A stretch of 64,000 nt of DNA from JAGNHN01 sp964590645 (GCA_964590645.1 CAZPYJ010000005.1:1-64000); one strand, 5' to 3'; shown: positions 8,068 through 17,121, counted from the stretch's first letter. The notes: generated by a model not told the origin, from the sequence alone. Numbers and translations are program-made.

Positions 8068-9234
8068 TCAGTGCATTTTCAATGAGTCGGGCCAAAGCGC
8101 ATATTCTTCACGGATAGCACTGATGACAGCTTCATCCCAATCAATAGTCCAGTCCACGGTTTGAGGCGTGGTGGTCTGGTCTTCGGAATAATGGAAGTGC
8201 AGGAGCACTTTTACGGCGGGGTATTTCACCGGCAGCGACTGCATCATCCCCCGGTACCAGTCGGCCCGGTTTCCACCCACCGATAAACATCCCAACTCGG
8301 AGATCATCATTGGCTTGCCGTAGGCCGACAAAGTGGTGTAAGCTTTGTCGATGATCTGGTCGAAGGTCCACCAGGCAGACCAGGAAGCGACGTCTCCGAA
8401 GTTGAGCACATTGATGCCGATATAATCCACGAAATATTCCCCGGGATAGAGCTCCTCAAACATTCCGTAGGAAGGATGGGGCGACCATATCCAGATGACA
8501 TTGTCGGCTCCGGCCCCTTTAAAAAGAACATTGATATGCCGCCAGGCTGCTACAAAATCTTCGGGCGCATTGTTATGCGGCCCCCAGGGGTAGCGGTAGG
8601 GATCGTTCATTTCGTGTCCCACGCGGATGAATAAGGGGTAATTGAATTCCGCAGCGGCACGGGCCCAGGAAAGGATGTAATCATCAAACATTCCGCTGGC
8701 GATGGTAGCCAGGCTGCCCTTGTCGCGCTCCTCAATGCTTTTAAGTCCTGGGTACTTCCTGGCATCGAAATCACTCAGCCAGGGCTCCCAGGTGACCACA
8801 GGGATAGAACCCAGCTCGCGGATGGCCTTGAGCTGCGCCTCCGGAAAAGCCTCTTCCGGCTTGTCCCCCCAGGCCACGTATATATGCACCAGGGGGAAGG
8901 TCATCCCCAGGCTGTCCTCCAGGTCGATGATGCTGCTGAATGACTTACCGGTATGATTATCGTAAGCGCCCATCAGAAGCATCTTCGGATCTTTCAACAG
9001 GGCCGGGTCATTGCGGAAGTCATCCATCCAGACCAGCTTGTCTTTTCGCTTTCCAATCCGCTTTTTATGAATATAGCGGTCTTCCAGGCCCGAGACGAAA
9101 TCCCCGGCATTGTTCAGAAGGTTGGCGATGGGTCCGCGCGACTTATCCCCCGCCAGGGAGAGCATCAGGATGATCAAAATGCCGCCAATCAGCGCCAGTA
9201 CTGTTATTATCAATCTACTGCTTCTCTTCGACAT
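8068..9234 (-). CDS. GH26-like glycoside hydrolase, membrane-anchored
   Basis: The 388-residue protein has one N-terminal hydrophobic segment (about residues 8-27), so it is probably anchored in the inner membrane facing the periplasm or is a secreted signal-anchor protein. The rest matches the GH26 (beta-mannanase-like) TIM barrel. The acid/base glutamate is E208 in RVGHEMNDPYRYPWG and the nucleophile is E313 in MMISELG. Both catalytic residues are present. It overlaps the upstream GT2 synthase gene by 20 nt and is the last gene of a three-gene operon. In synthase-dependent polysaccharide systems a hydrolase often trims or edits the product, and that is the inferred role. The linkage cut is not known. 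Confidence 0.88.
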   Translation of the reverse strand: MSKRSSRLIITVLALIGGILIILMLSLAGDKSRGPIANLLNNAGDFVSGLEDRYIHKKRIGKRKDKLVWMDDFRNDPALLKDPKMLLMGAYDNHTGKSFSSIIDLEDSLGMTFPLVHIYVAWGDKPEEAFPEAQLKAIRELGSIPVVTWEPWLSDFDARKYPGLKSIEERDKGSLATIASGMFDDYILSWARAAAEFNYPLFIRVGHEMNDPYRYPWGPHNNAPEDFVAAWRHINVLFKGAGADNVIWIWSPHPSYGMFEELYPGEYFVDYIGINVLNFGDVASWSAWWTFDQIIDKAYTTLSAYGKPMMISELGCLSVGGNRADWYRGMMQSLPVKYPAVKVLLHFHYSEDQTTTPQTVDWTIDWDEAVISAIREEYALWPDSLKMH

Positions 9235-10837
9235 CGTATGTGCTTTTTATGGAATGAATATCAATGGATTCCCAGGGTTCACCGGCTTTCATTTTCCGCG
9301 CTTCCATTGCCGCAAAAAGGGAAGCCAGGCTCATCAGGGCGGCCAGGGTGGCAAAACCAATCATCCCCCATACCCTTTCGGCGGTCAGGATGAGCACATC
9401 CTCGGGCACCGAATACCTGCGGCGGATCAGTACGATGGTGACAGTAACAATAAACAAGAGCAGGTGGATCAGAAGGGGACGGACAAAGGGGCTGACACTT
9501 CCGGTAACCGCTTTCTTGGCCGTGGGGATATAGGGAATTTCCACATTCACCAGGGCAAGCAGAAAACCAAGGAAATATACGGGCCAGGCGGCATATTTCA
9601 GAATCATTCCCCGCCAGTGAAAACCCCGCTCTGAGGCAGGGTGCACCATCCAGCGCTGCACATAGAGATAGATGGCCAGGGCGATGAGGGCAACAAAAGA
9701 TCCCTGTACGATGAAATCGACAAAAGACATCCGGGCCGGCATCACATCGGCAGCAAAAAACAAAAATGGGATGATCAGAAAGAAGAAGGTGGTGGCTCCC
9801 ACAAAGTAATAGCTGGCGATGGCGGTATAGGAAAGTTTTTGCCAGGCACTCAGGCGGGAGAACAAGCGGGGCAGCTCGGTGAAAGCGATCTCAAAAACGC
9901 CCCGCGACCATTTCAACTGCTGCTTGCAAAAGGAGCCGAAATCCTCCGGCACCAGACCGCGGCTGACAATTACCGGGTTATACACTGATTTCCACCCCTG
10001 TGCGTGCAATCGGATGGAGGTCAGCAGGTCCTCGGCCAGTCCCACAGCGTGCCCCCCGATGCTTTCCAGGGCGCTCCGGCGGAAGGTACAATTTGCCCCG
10101 ATGGCTACGCTGCTTCCGCTCCCGAACAATCCCATCTGGGCTGGTCCGTAGAAGCTGTATGTTTGCTCGGCAGCCCCTCTGGCCACAAAGGATTGGGATT
10201 GGTTGTAATAGCCTTGCGACACCTGGACAAATCCCACCCCGGGATCTTCAAAATACCCGAGGGTTTGGTGCAGGAAATCGGGGAAAGCAATATGATCGGG
10301 ATCCAGGATAAGGATGAAATCTTCATTCGTTGCCTGCAGGGCTTTATTTATTTTCCCGGCTTTGGCACCGGGGGTTGCACCCACCCTGAGCAGGGTGGCC
10401 TGGTGACGTTCCGCCAACAGCGCCACCTCCTCCTCTTCCCTGTCGGTGATAAGATAGGTGGTGTGAGGATAGCGGATCAGGCGGCAGGCAGCCAGGGTTT
10501 TTTCAAACATTCCGAGCGGCTCGCCGTGGGTGCAGGTGATAAAGATGGCCACACGCAAGCCTTCTGGAGGTGTGATATGCTCAGGTTTGCGGATTTTTAG
10601 GTAATTGATCCAGATCAGGATCATCCGCAAGGCGCCGTACCAGAATACAAGGCTGAAAATGACGAAGAACCAGGGCGCTTCAATGTGTTCGGGCCGGAAC
10701 CACCAATCCGCCAGGCGGCCCAGGCTGAGAAGGCCGGCGATGAAAAGCACCAGCAGGATGAAACGATCCACCGGCCGGATCTCGGCGCTCCATCGGGGCT
10801 CCCAGAAGTTTATTTTCTTTCTCACAATATCATCCAT
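9215..10837 (-). CDS. GT2 family processive polysaccharide synthase (BcsA-like)
   Basis: The 540-residue inner-membrane glycosyltransferase has two N-terminal spans (about 25-42 and 55-78), a cytoplasmic GT-A domain, and about five C-terminal spans (from about 330). Catalytic motifs are in order: DPDH (D179, D181), AED (E269, D270) and QQLKW (306-310), corresponding to the DxD, TED and QxxRW of cellulose and related synthases. There is no PilZ domain, so direct c-di-GMP control through this protein is not expected. It overlaps its neighbours by 16 and 20 nt. Synthesis coupled to translocation of a beta-linked polymer is inferred; the sugar is unknown. Confidence 0.92.
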   Translation of the reverse strand: MDDIVRKKINFWEPRWSAEIRPVDRFILLVLFIAGLLSLGRLADWWFRPEHIEAPWFFVIFSLVFWYGALRMILIWINYLKIRKPEHITPPEGLRVAIFITCTHGEPLGMFEKTLAACRLIRYPHTTYLITDREEEEVALLAERHQATLLRVGATPGAKAGKINKALQATNEDFILILDPDHIAFPDFLHQTLGYFEDPGVGFVQVSQGYYNQSQSFVARGAAEQTYSFYGPAQMGLFGSGSSVAIGANCTFRRSALESIGGHAVGLAEDLLTSIRLHAQGWKSVYNPVIVSRGLVPEDFGSFCKQQLKWSRGVFEIAFTELPRLFSRLSAWQKLSYTAIASYYFVGATTFFFLIIPFLFFAADVMPARMSFVDFIVQGSFVALIALAIYLYVQRWMVHPASERGFHWRGMILKYAAWPVYFLGFLLALVNVEIPYIPTAKKAVTGSVSPFVRPLLIHLLLFIVTVTIVLIRRRYSVPEDVLILTAERVWGMIGFATLAALMSLASLFAAMEARKMKAGEPWESIDIHSIKSTYDVEEKQ

Positions 10838-12345
10838 TTTACCGTCAAACCACCACCCTGACTACGGTAGAAAAGGGTTTCCTGGTACCAGATATCTCCT
10901 CTCATTTCCAGTGCTTTGCAAAGCTTATACCGCAGGGAAGCCTTGAGATGGAAAGGCGTGAAGGTATCTGGCGCATAATCACGGGCAAGGAAAATCTTCC
11001 CCGAGGGACGCGAATCCAGATAAAGGTAGGGGTATTCAGCCCGCGCACGTATTCCGTACTGCATACTGGCATCCATCCCGAACTTCTTTCCCGGATGAAG
11101 CTGGATCATCCCCAGGAGGGAGTGAATGCTTTGCTTGCGGGGAGTGAAATAGGGATCGTAAATGCCGTGAATCTGTTCAAGATAAAGTCCCTGATTTATA
11201 ATGTCTTCCAGGCTCTCTTCCGCAGTAAAACGATTCTCTTCCGCATTGGCATAACTGAAGGCATAACCCAGGCTGAAGGATGCCTTCTCCAGCTTGAGGG
11301 GCGGCAGGAAAACCCAGGCCGCCAGGGTGTAAAGCCGGTTTTCATCCACGGAGAAATCAGTGGTGGAAAGCAGAAACTCTCCTTTCCAGGCGGTGTGCTC
11401 CGTGAAATGCAGGTTCAGGGTGTAGTTATTCCGGGCCAGGTTCCTGTCGAGGCTTTGCACCGTGCTGAGATAAGGTTGATGCGTCCAGCGTAAGGAGACA
11501 TTCAGGGGTTTGATGAGTTTTTTAACAAGATAGAAGTCGGCCGTCCATTGACTTTCTTCGCGAAAAAGAAACTTCACCACCCCTGCATTCACTCTGATCC
11601 GCAAGGCTTTTTCATTGAAAACAAACTCATTCCCGATTTGTGCGCGGAGAATAACTGTGAACTTCTTTTCCGTAACAAAAGAAGGAATACCGATATCCAG
11701 GGAAGGGTTCAGGAGGGCCGCATATTTCTTTTCCAGCCTCAGGCCCCTGTCCAGGCTCTCCAATGGCTGGTCATCGCTGGTAAAATGGGTATATACATCC
11801 AAACGGATTGCTTTGGCCAGGCGGATCTCTTCAAGAAACTGCTGCACTTCTTCATTGCCTGCATCCAATTCATTGGCGCGCGCAGCAAGGTGTCCGGCCT
11901 TGTTCACATCGCCGCGGTACCAGGCAATCTGCGCCTTTGCCCGCCATATACCGGGATGCGCAGGGGATTGCTTCAGAAGCCGGCTCAGGAGGCTGTCGGC
12001 TTTCCTGAGTTGCAGCGTCTGGGTCAGCATATCGGCATATTCCAGAGCCAGCGATAGATTCTGCGGTTCCATTTGTAACGCCTTTTCGAACATCTTTTCA
12101 GAAACATCCAATCGTCCGCTCCAGTAAGCTGTGAGTGCCACCAGACGGGCAGCGGCAGGATCTTCAGGATGTTGCGACTGATAGGCGGAGATCAACTGAT
12201 ATGCAGCCTCACGCTCCCCGCTTTGCAGCAAGGTGTAGGTAGTATTAATCGTGTCGCCGGATTCTTGTCCTTGTACATTCCCAATACCCAGAAAGAGCCA
12301 CACACAAAGCCATCCCCATTTGTTAATCCACCGCTTCTCTCTCAT
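10822..12345 (-). CDS. TPR-repeat outer-membrane barrel protein, exopolysaccharide export
   Basis: The 507-residue protein starts with a signal peptide (about residues 1-26, ending NVQG-QE). Tetratricopeptide repeats follow at about 30-180 (for example LVALTAYWSGRLDVSEKMFEKALQMEP). The rest is beta-rich with alternating aromatic and polar residues and ends in TVKWMIL, typical of an outer-membrane barrel. This TPR-plus-barrel layout is that of PgaA and the AlgK/AlgE pair. It is the first gene of an operon with the GT2 synthase and the GH26 protein, overlapping the synthase by 16 nt. It is inferred to be the periplasmic scaffold and outer-membrane pore of the system. Confidence 0.85.
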   Translation of the reverse strand: MREKRWINKWGWLCVWLFLGIGNVQGQESGDTINTTYTLLQSGEREAAYQLISAYQSQHPEDPAAARLVALTAYWSGRLDVSEKMFEKALQMEPQNLSLALEYADMLTQTLQLRKADSLLSRLLKQSPAHPGIWRAKAQIAWYRGDVNKAGHLAARANELDAGNEEVQQFLEEIRLAKAIRLDVYTHFTSDDQPLESLDRGLRLEKKYAALLNPSLDIGIPSFVTEKKFTVILRAQIGNEFVFNEKALRIRVNAGVVKFLFREESQWTADFYLVKKLIKPLNVSLRWTHQPYLSTVQSLDRNLARNNYTLNLHFTEHTAWKGEFLLSTTDFSVDENRLYTLAAWVFLPPLKLEKASFSLGYAFSYANAEENRFTAEESLEDIINQGLYLEQIHGIYDPYFTPRKQSIHSLLGMIQLHPGKKFGMDASMQYGIRARAEYPYLYLDSRPSGKIFLARDYAPDTFTPFHLKASLRYKLCKALEMRGDIWYQETLFYRSQGGGLTVKWMIL

Positions 12346-12414
12346 TTATATATACTTTTTCCTATATGAATAGCACAATGCCAAAAGGTTGCCTGACTGC
12401 GGGAAAAAATCCCA

Positions 12415-12422
12415 TACATTTG
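12415..12422 (+). promoter_or_regulatory. -7 promoter element of the T9SS repeat protein gene
   Basis: TACATTTG matches TAnnTTTG, and a TTG lies upstream at 12389-12391. It supports translation from ATG 12441 rather than from the upstream in-frame ATG at 12366. Confidence 0.5.
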
Positions 12423-12440
12423 ACAGGTAAAGATACTCTT

Positions 12441-13904
12441 ATGCAAGCTTTCTATCTGTGGGCGAAAGTGTTCAGGTTCTTTTCCCCCTCTGTCTCCCTT
12501 CTCTCGCTTATCCTGATGCTGTTCCAGCCAGCCGCGGCAACAGCCCAGGAGAATACGCACAATCTTCAGCAAAGGATGGACAGCCTGATACGGCAGGCAT
12601 ACGATAATACGGCCTTTACCTGGGTGGATTCGGAAAGAGAGATCTATTCTTATAATGCCGATGGCAAGATCCTGCACTTCAGCCGCAGCGCCTGGAGCCC
12701 AAGCCAGGGCTGGATCGTATTCTGGACGGAGCAGTATACCTACAATGCCCTCGGACAAATGACGGAGTACGTCGCCATCAAACGCGACTCAATCTCCAAC
12801 CAAATGCTGCACTTCTGGAAAGAGAGTTATGCCTACAATGCCGGAGGACATATCCAGCTTTACCAAACCTACACCTGGAATGCTGGCACGGGCCAATGGG
12901 TCAATTCGTGGAAAGCGGACTATGCCTACAATACCAGCGGACAGATTACGGATTATCAGGATTATTACTGGGATGTGACGGGCAACCAATGGGTGAATTT
13001 GTGGAAATCGGAGTTTGCTTATACCGCCGGATTGATCAGTCTTTACAAGGATTATTACTGGGAGATTGGCAGTTCAAATTGGGTGAATGCCTATAAGGCT
13101 GAATATACCTACAATACGGCCTCAGCGCTTATCTTATATCTTGATTTTGAATGGAATTCCTCCACCAGCCAGTGGGTCAATTCCGGAAAAGAAGAATATG
13201 CCTATACGGGCTCCGGGCTGTTATCACTGATGACAAAATTTTACTGGAGTACGACAGGCGGCGGGCAATGGAAGTATGATTTCAGGGAGGAATATGCCTA
13301 CAACAGCCTGGACCAGCTCACTTCCTACATTTCCAGCATTCCCAACCAAAGCGGAAATCAGTGGGTGAATCTGGGAAAACAGGACTTGTTCTATGATATC
13401 AATCAGATCCTGGAATACACCATCGACAGCGATTGGAATGCGGGCAACGGGCAATGGGTACCGACGGATAAACGGGAGTTTTCCTTCGATCCAACGATTG
13501 CGGCCTCCGAGGTAATGATGCCATACTGGTATGCCGAAGATGCCACTTTCGGCAGCTATATGATGACCCAGTCCATTTCTTATCAACACATTAACTCATT
13601 GTGGATCAGCAGGTTTAAAAACACCTATCACTACACTGATATTACTTCCACCGGCCTCGAAGCCCCGCAGACATTGCGCGTAAGGGTGTTTCCTAATCCG
13701 GTGGACGATGAATGGCATCTCTCTCCGGCGCAACCCGGACAAATGCTGTGGCTTAAGCTGCACGATGCCAGCGGCCGGCTTATAATGCGCACACGCTTGA
13801 GCGATTTTAGTACTATCCCGCTTGGAAAGCTGGAGGCAGGGGTCTATTTTTATACCATTCAGGGAAAAACAAGAATCCTGACAGGAAAGCTGCTGAAGAA
13901 ATAG
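12441..13904 (+). CDS. Secreted tandem-repeat protein with T9SS sorting domain
   Basis: The 487-residue protein has a signal peptide (about residues 1-36, ending AAATAQ). The body is about nine degenerate repeats of 35-40 residues with the pattern W(N/S)xxxxQWVNxWKxExxYNxxGxxxxYxxYYW, running from about residue 60 to 380. The C-terminus (about 410-487) is a type A T9SS domain: VRVFPNPVDDEW, SGRLIMRTRL, LEAGVYFYTI. It is probably exported through the outer membrane by T9SS and attached to the surface. The repeat pattern loosely recalls YD-type repeats, but I do not recognise a named family, and no function is assigned. Confidence 0.85.
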   Translation: MQAFYLWAKVFRFFSPSVSLLSLILMLFQPAAATAQENTHNLQQRMDSLIRQAYDNTAFTWVDSEREIYSYNADGKILHFSRSAWSPSQGWIVFWTEQYTYNALGQMTEYVAIKRDSISNQMLHFWKESYAYNAGGHIQLYQTYTWNAGTGQWVNSWKADYAYNTSGQITDYQDYYWDVTGNQWVNLWKSEFAYTAGLISLYKDYYWEIGSSNWVNAYKAEYTYNTASALILYLDFEWNSSTSQWVNSGKEEYAYTGSGLLSLMTKFYWSTTGGGQWKYDFREEYAYNSLDQLTSYISSIPNQSGNQWVNLGKQDLFYDINQILEYTIDSDWNAGNGQWVPTDKREFSFDPTIAASEVMMPYWYAEDATFGSYMMTQSISYQHINSLWISRFKNTYHYTDITSTGLEAPQTLRVRVFPNPVDDEWHLSPAQPGQMLWLKLHDASGRLIMRTRLSDFSTIPLGKLEAGVYFYTIQGKTRILTGKLLKK

Positions 13905-13994
13905 ACCAGGGCTTTTTTTTATTCTTTCAGGCATTCTTTTTAAAAAGAGGCGTCTAAGCTGTATGGTGTCTCACTGCAAAAAACAGATCCGTAT

Positions 13995-14774
13995 ATGAAA
14001 GTTGTCATCCTTGCCGGTGGACTGGGAACCCGCCTCAGTGAAGAAACCCAGTCCCTTCCCAAACCGATGGTATCCGTTGGGGGAAAGCCGATGCTCTGGC
14101 ACATAATGAAGATTTATGCCCACTATGGGTTTTACGATTTTGTGATCCTGGCGGGATATAAGAGTTATGTCATCAAAGAGTATTTTGCCAACTACTTTAT
14201 GCATCAGTCAGATGTGCGTTTTCACCTGGCAGAAAACCGGATGGAGGTCCTTTCCTCCCATACCGAACCCTGGACGGTCACCATTCTGGATACGGGCTTG
14301 CATACGATGACCGGAGGGCGCCTGATGCGGGCCCGCCCCTACCTGGAGGATGCCCCCTTTTTCCTGACCTATGGCGACGGGGTAGCCAACATCGATCTGA
14401 ATGCCTTACAGCAATTTCATCGCCATCACGGCAAAGCCATCACAATGACGGCGGTACAACCGGAGGGAAGGTTTGGGGCGATGCAATTGGAAGAGGAAGC
14501 TTCGCGGGTGGAACGCTTTATGGAAAAGCCCAGGGGCGATGGCGGATGGATAAACGGGGGATTCTTCCTTTGCGAACCGAAGATTTTTGATTTCATCCCC
14601 GGCGGTGACCAGACCATCTGGGAAAGAGAACCTCTGGAAGCATTGGCAGCGCAGGGAGAACTCTTCGCATACCAGCACAGTGGCTACTGGAAACCAATGG
14701 ATACCCTGCGGGATAAAAACCACTTGGAAGAACTTTGGAATAAAGACCAGGCTTTATGGAAGATGTGGGATTAA
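13995..14774 (+). CDS. rfbF: Glucose-1-phosphate cytidylyltransferase
   Basis: The 259-residue nucleotidyltransferase makes CDP-glucose from CTP and glucose-1-phosphate, the entry step to CDP-linked deoxysugars. The N-terminal signature is MKVVILAGGLGTRLSEETQ with KP at SLPKPMVSVGGKPM. The body matches RfbF through LTYGDGVANIDL, WINGGFFLCEPKIFDFI and GYWKPMDTLRDKNHLEELW. Full length. It overlaps rfbG by 19 nt, so the two are co-translated. Cytoplasmic. Confidence 0.97.
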   Translation: MKVVILAGGLGTRLSEETQSLPKPMVSVGGKPMLWHIMKIYAHYGFYDFVILAGYKSYVIKEYFANYFMHQSDVRFHLAENRMEVLSSHTEPWTVTILDTGLHTMTGGRLMRARPYLEDAPFFLTYGDGVANIDLNALQQFHRHHGKAITMTAVQPEGRFGAMQLEEEASRVERFMEKPRGDGGWINGGFFLCEPKIFDFIPGGDQTIWEREPLEALAAQGELFAYQHSGYWKPMDTLRDKNHLEELWNKDQALWKMWD

Positions 14775-15856
14775 AGCAGCTTTTTGGCGGCATATATCAT
14801 CAAAAGCGGGTATTAATCACCGGACATACCGGCTTCAAGGGGAGCTGGCTCGCCGCCTGGCTGGAAGCAATGGGCGCCAGTGTTTTCGGCCTTTCTCTGG
14901 CTCCTGAATCGGAACCAAATCACTTCGACCTCCTTTCCCCGTCCTATCCTTCCTATATTCAGGATATCAATGTGAGGGAAAAGGTCAGGGCAAGGATTCA
15001 GGAGATCCGTCCGGAGATCGTCTTTCACCTGGCCGCCCAGGCCCTGGTAAGAAGGTCGTACAGAGATCCTGTGGAGACTTTTCATACCAATGTTATCGGC
15101 ACGGCCCATATCCTGGATGCCTGCCGGGAGCTGGAATCACTTAAAGCCATTGTGGTGGTCACCACGGATAAGTGTTACGAAAACCGGGAATGGGTTTGGC
15201 CTTACCGTGAAAACGATCCCCTGGGGGGCAAAGACCCCTATAGTGCCTCCAAGGCGGCCGCAGAGATTCTGGCAGCCTCCTGGCGGCACTCCTTCTTCTC
15301 AGCAGAAAACACAAATGTACTCCTTGCCACCGCCAGGGCCGGCAATGTGATCGGGGGCGGCGATTGGGCGGAAGACCGCCTCATCCCTGATATCGTCAGG
15401 GCGATGGCGAGGAACGAAAGCCTGCACATCCGTTACCCGGAAGCTACAAGGCCCTGGCAGCACGTGCTGGAGCCCCTGAGCGGCTATTTGCTGTTGGGTA
15501 AAAAACTGCTGGAAGGCAAAGCGGAATATGCCGAGGCCTGGAACTTCGGCCCCGAAATGCAAAGCAACCTGCCGGTGCGCGCCCTGGTGGAAAAAGCCCG
15601 GGAGTACTGGCCCGAATTGCGTTTTGAAGTGAGCCGTGAAAAAGCCGTGCACGAAGCCCGTTTGCTGATGCTAGACAGCACCAAGGCCAAAACAATGCTG
15701 CAATGGAGAAATGTGTGGGACTTCACCCGGGTGATGAAGTACACCTTGCAGTGGTACCGCGATTTCTATGAAAATAACACCCTCAATACCCTGGATGATC
15801 TCAGTGCGTATGTAGGCGATGCCAGAGCCCAGGGCCTGGACTGGGCCACAGTATAA
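14756..15856 (+). CDS. rfbG: CDP-glucose 4,6-dehydratase
   Basis: The 366-residue extended SDR converts CDP-glucose to CDP-4-keto-6-deoxyglucose using tightly bound NAD. The Rossmann motif is VLITGHTGFKGSW, with the active-site region VVTTDKCYENREW and YSASKAAAEI (YxxxK: DPYSASK). RHSF, RAGNVIGGGDWAEDRLIPD and RPWQHVLEPLSGYL are typical of RfbG. Full length. It sits between rfbF and an SDR epimerase/reductase gene; the next ATG is 8 nt past its stop. Confidence 0.97.
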   Translation: MEDVGLKQLFGGIYHQKRVLITGHTGFKGSWLAAWLEAMGASVFGLSLAPESEPNHFDLLSPSYPSYIQDINVREKVRARIQEIRPEIVFHLAAQALVRRSYRDPVETFHTNVIGTAHILDACRELESLKAIVVVTTDKCYENREWVWPYRENDPLGGKDPYSASKAAAEILAASWRHSFFSAENTNVLLATARAGNVIGGGDWAEDRLIPDIVRAMARNESLHIRYPEATRPWQHVLEPLSGYLLLGKKLLEGKAEYAEAWNFGPEMQSNLPVRALVEKAREYWPELRFEVSREKAVHEARLLMLDSTKAKTMLQWRNVWDFTRVMKYTLQWYRDFYENNTLNTLDDLSAYVGDARAQGLDWATV

Positions 15857-15863
15857 GTATGCA

Positions 15864-16781
15864 ATGGAAAAGATACTGATTACCGGAGGAGGAGGATATC
15901 TGGGGGCGAAGCTGGCCGGCACCCTCCTTTCTGCTTCGAGGGATATCTACCTGATGGACATTGGTTTCAATGCCATCGCGGAGGGGCTGTTCTCCCGCCA
16001 TCCAAATTGTCATAAAGTTGAGATGGATCTCCGCGATGCGGAAGCGCTTTCAGAAGCCTGCCTCCGTATCCGACCTGATTATGTCTTTCATTTTGCCGCC
16101 CGCATTGATCGCAGCAGGGATTTTGGAATCTATGAAGCTATGTACGAAGCAAATGTGCAAGCCACTTTGCATCTGCTCAGGGCATTGCGAGAGGTGGATT
16201 ACAAATCCTTCATATACTCCGGTACCTCCGAGGTGTATGGAACCCGCAATCCGCTGCCTTTTCACGAAGCGATGTTACCTCAGGCGGTATCACCCTATTC
16301 CCTGACCAAACAAATGGCGGAAAACCTGATCCGGGGCTGGTCGGGATTGTACGAAAAACCCTGGACCATTTTCAGGATTTTCAATTTCTACGGCCCTGAA
16401 ATGCCGCCGAGCACTTTCATTCCGCAATTGCTGAAGGCCATAGGGCAGGGAGAAGATTTTGAAATGACGGCCGGTGCCCAGGCCCGGGATTACCTTCATA
16501 TCGACGACCTCTTGTATTATCTGCGTGAAAGCTCTTTCCGCAACTTGTTTCCCGGAGAGATTGTCAACCTTTGCTCAGGCAGGGCGGTCACAATGCGTGA
16601 GATCGCCGATACGATCCTGAAGATCACGGGCACGGATATTACAATAAAAAAGACCCTTCCATACCGGGCCAATGAGATCTGGGAGATTCGCGGGGACAAT
16701 ACCCGTTTGCGTTCGGCTTTTCCGGATTATGAAGTCCGTGGTATTTCGGAGGGGCTCAAGGAGATGTTGGAAAATCAGTGA
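15864..16781 (+). CDS. NAD-dependent epimerase/dehydratase (SDR), CDP-sugar pathway
   Basis: The 305-residue extended SDR has the Rossmann motif ILITGGGGYLGAKLAG and the catalytic set SGTSEVYG and SPYSLTKQM (YxxxK). It follows rfbF and rfbG directly, so its likely substrate is CDP-4-keto-6-deoxyglucose or a product of it, as a reductase or epimerase. ATG 15864 is chosen over an upstream frame start at 15819, which lies inside rfbG. The stop codon falls in the first unit of a heptamer array: the last codons read CAG TGA, and CAGTGAC is a repeat unit. The C-terminus may therefore have been changed by repeat insertion. Confidence 0.85.
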   Translation: MEKILITGGGGYLGAKLAGTLLSASRDIYLMDIGFNAIAEGLFSRHPNCHKVEMDLRDAEALSEACLRIRPDYVFHFAARIDRSRDFGIYEAMYEANVQATLHLLRALREVDYKSFIYSGTSEVYGTRNPLPFHEAMLPQAVSPYSLTKQMAENLIRGWSGLYEKPWTIFRIFNFYGPEMPPSTFIPQLLKAIGQGEDFEMTAGAQARDYLHIDDLLYYLRESSFRNLFPGEIVNLCSGRAVTMREIADTILKITGTDITIKKTLPYRANEIWEIRGDNTRLRSAFPDYEVRGISEGLKEMLENQ

Positions 16782-16836
16782 CCAGTGATCAGTGGGCAGT
16801 GTTCAGTGGGCAGTGTTCAGTGGGCAGTGTTCAGTG
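16775..16836 (+). repeat. Heptamer array overlapping the SDR stop codon
   Basis: About nine heptamers (CAGTGAC, CAGTGAT, CAGTGGG, CAGTGTT) run head to tail. The stop codon of the preceding gene lies in the first unit. The array is followed directly by an 89-bp direct repeat unit. Confidence 0.9.
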
Positions 16837-16925
16837 TGTCAATGCCTGAATAAGGTTGACCCCTTCTCGCTTTTCGCGTACCCTGAGCGCAGCCGAAGGG
16901 TCCGCTTCTCTCGCTTGCTTGCCCT
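16837..16925. repeat. 89-bp direct repeat, copy A
   Basis: Nearly identical to 17122-17210; the differences cluster in about 6 bases near its position 22-28. It starts with the dispersed unit GTCAATGCCTGAATAAGG... (16838-16861) and contains a palindromic element at 16880-16901. Confidence 0.92.
16880..16901. repeat. Palindromic element, ACCCT arms around a GAGCGCAGCCGA core
   Basis: The arms ACCCT and AGGGT are exact reverse complements and flank the 12-nt core GAGCGCAGCCGA. The same core, with different arms, is found at 17165-17186 and inside the rhs gene at 52774-52795. A variant core is at 62902-62925 and 63241-63264. Confidence 0.85.
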
Positions 16926-17121
16926 CAGGCCGGCTCTTCGACAAGCAAGAATCCCGACAAGCTAAACCATCATAAATCAAGTAATCTTCAATCCACCCTG
17001 GCTTTAGGCTTTTCCCTTAATCTGTGGTAATCCGTGTTATCTGTGGTAAAAATGGCTGAGGCGCTCCAAAAAAAGCAAGTTGTTTAAGTCATAAGGCAGA
17101 ATTCAGAAGTAAGAAGTCATA
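16926..17121. other. Gene-free spacer between the two 89-bp repeats
   Basis: No gene is seen. It contains a 33-nt repeat at 17017-17049 (TTAATCTGTGGTAATCC...). The reverse complement of this repeat is at 62971-63003 with one mismatch. Confidence 0.6.
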
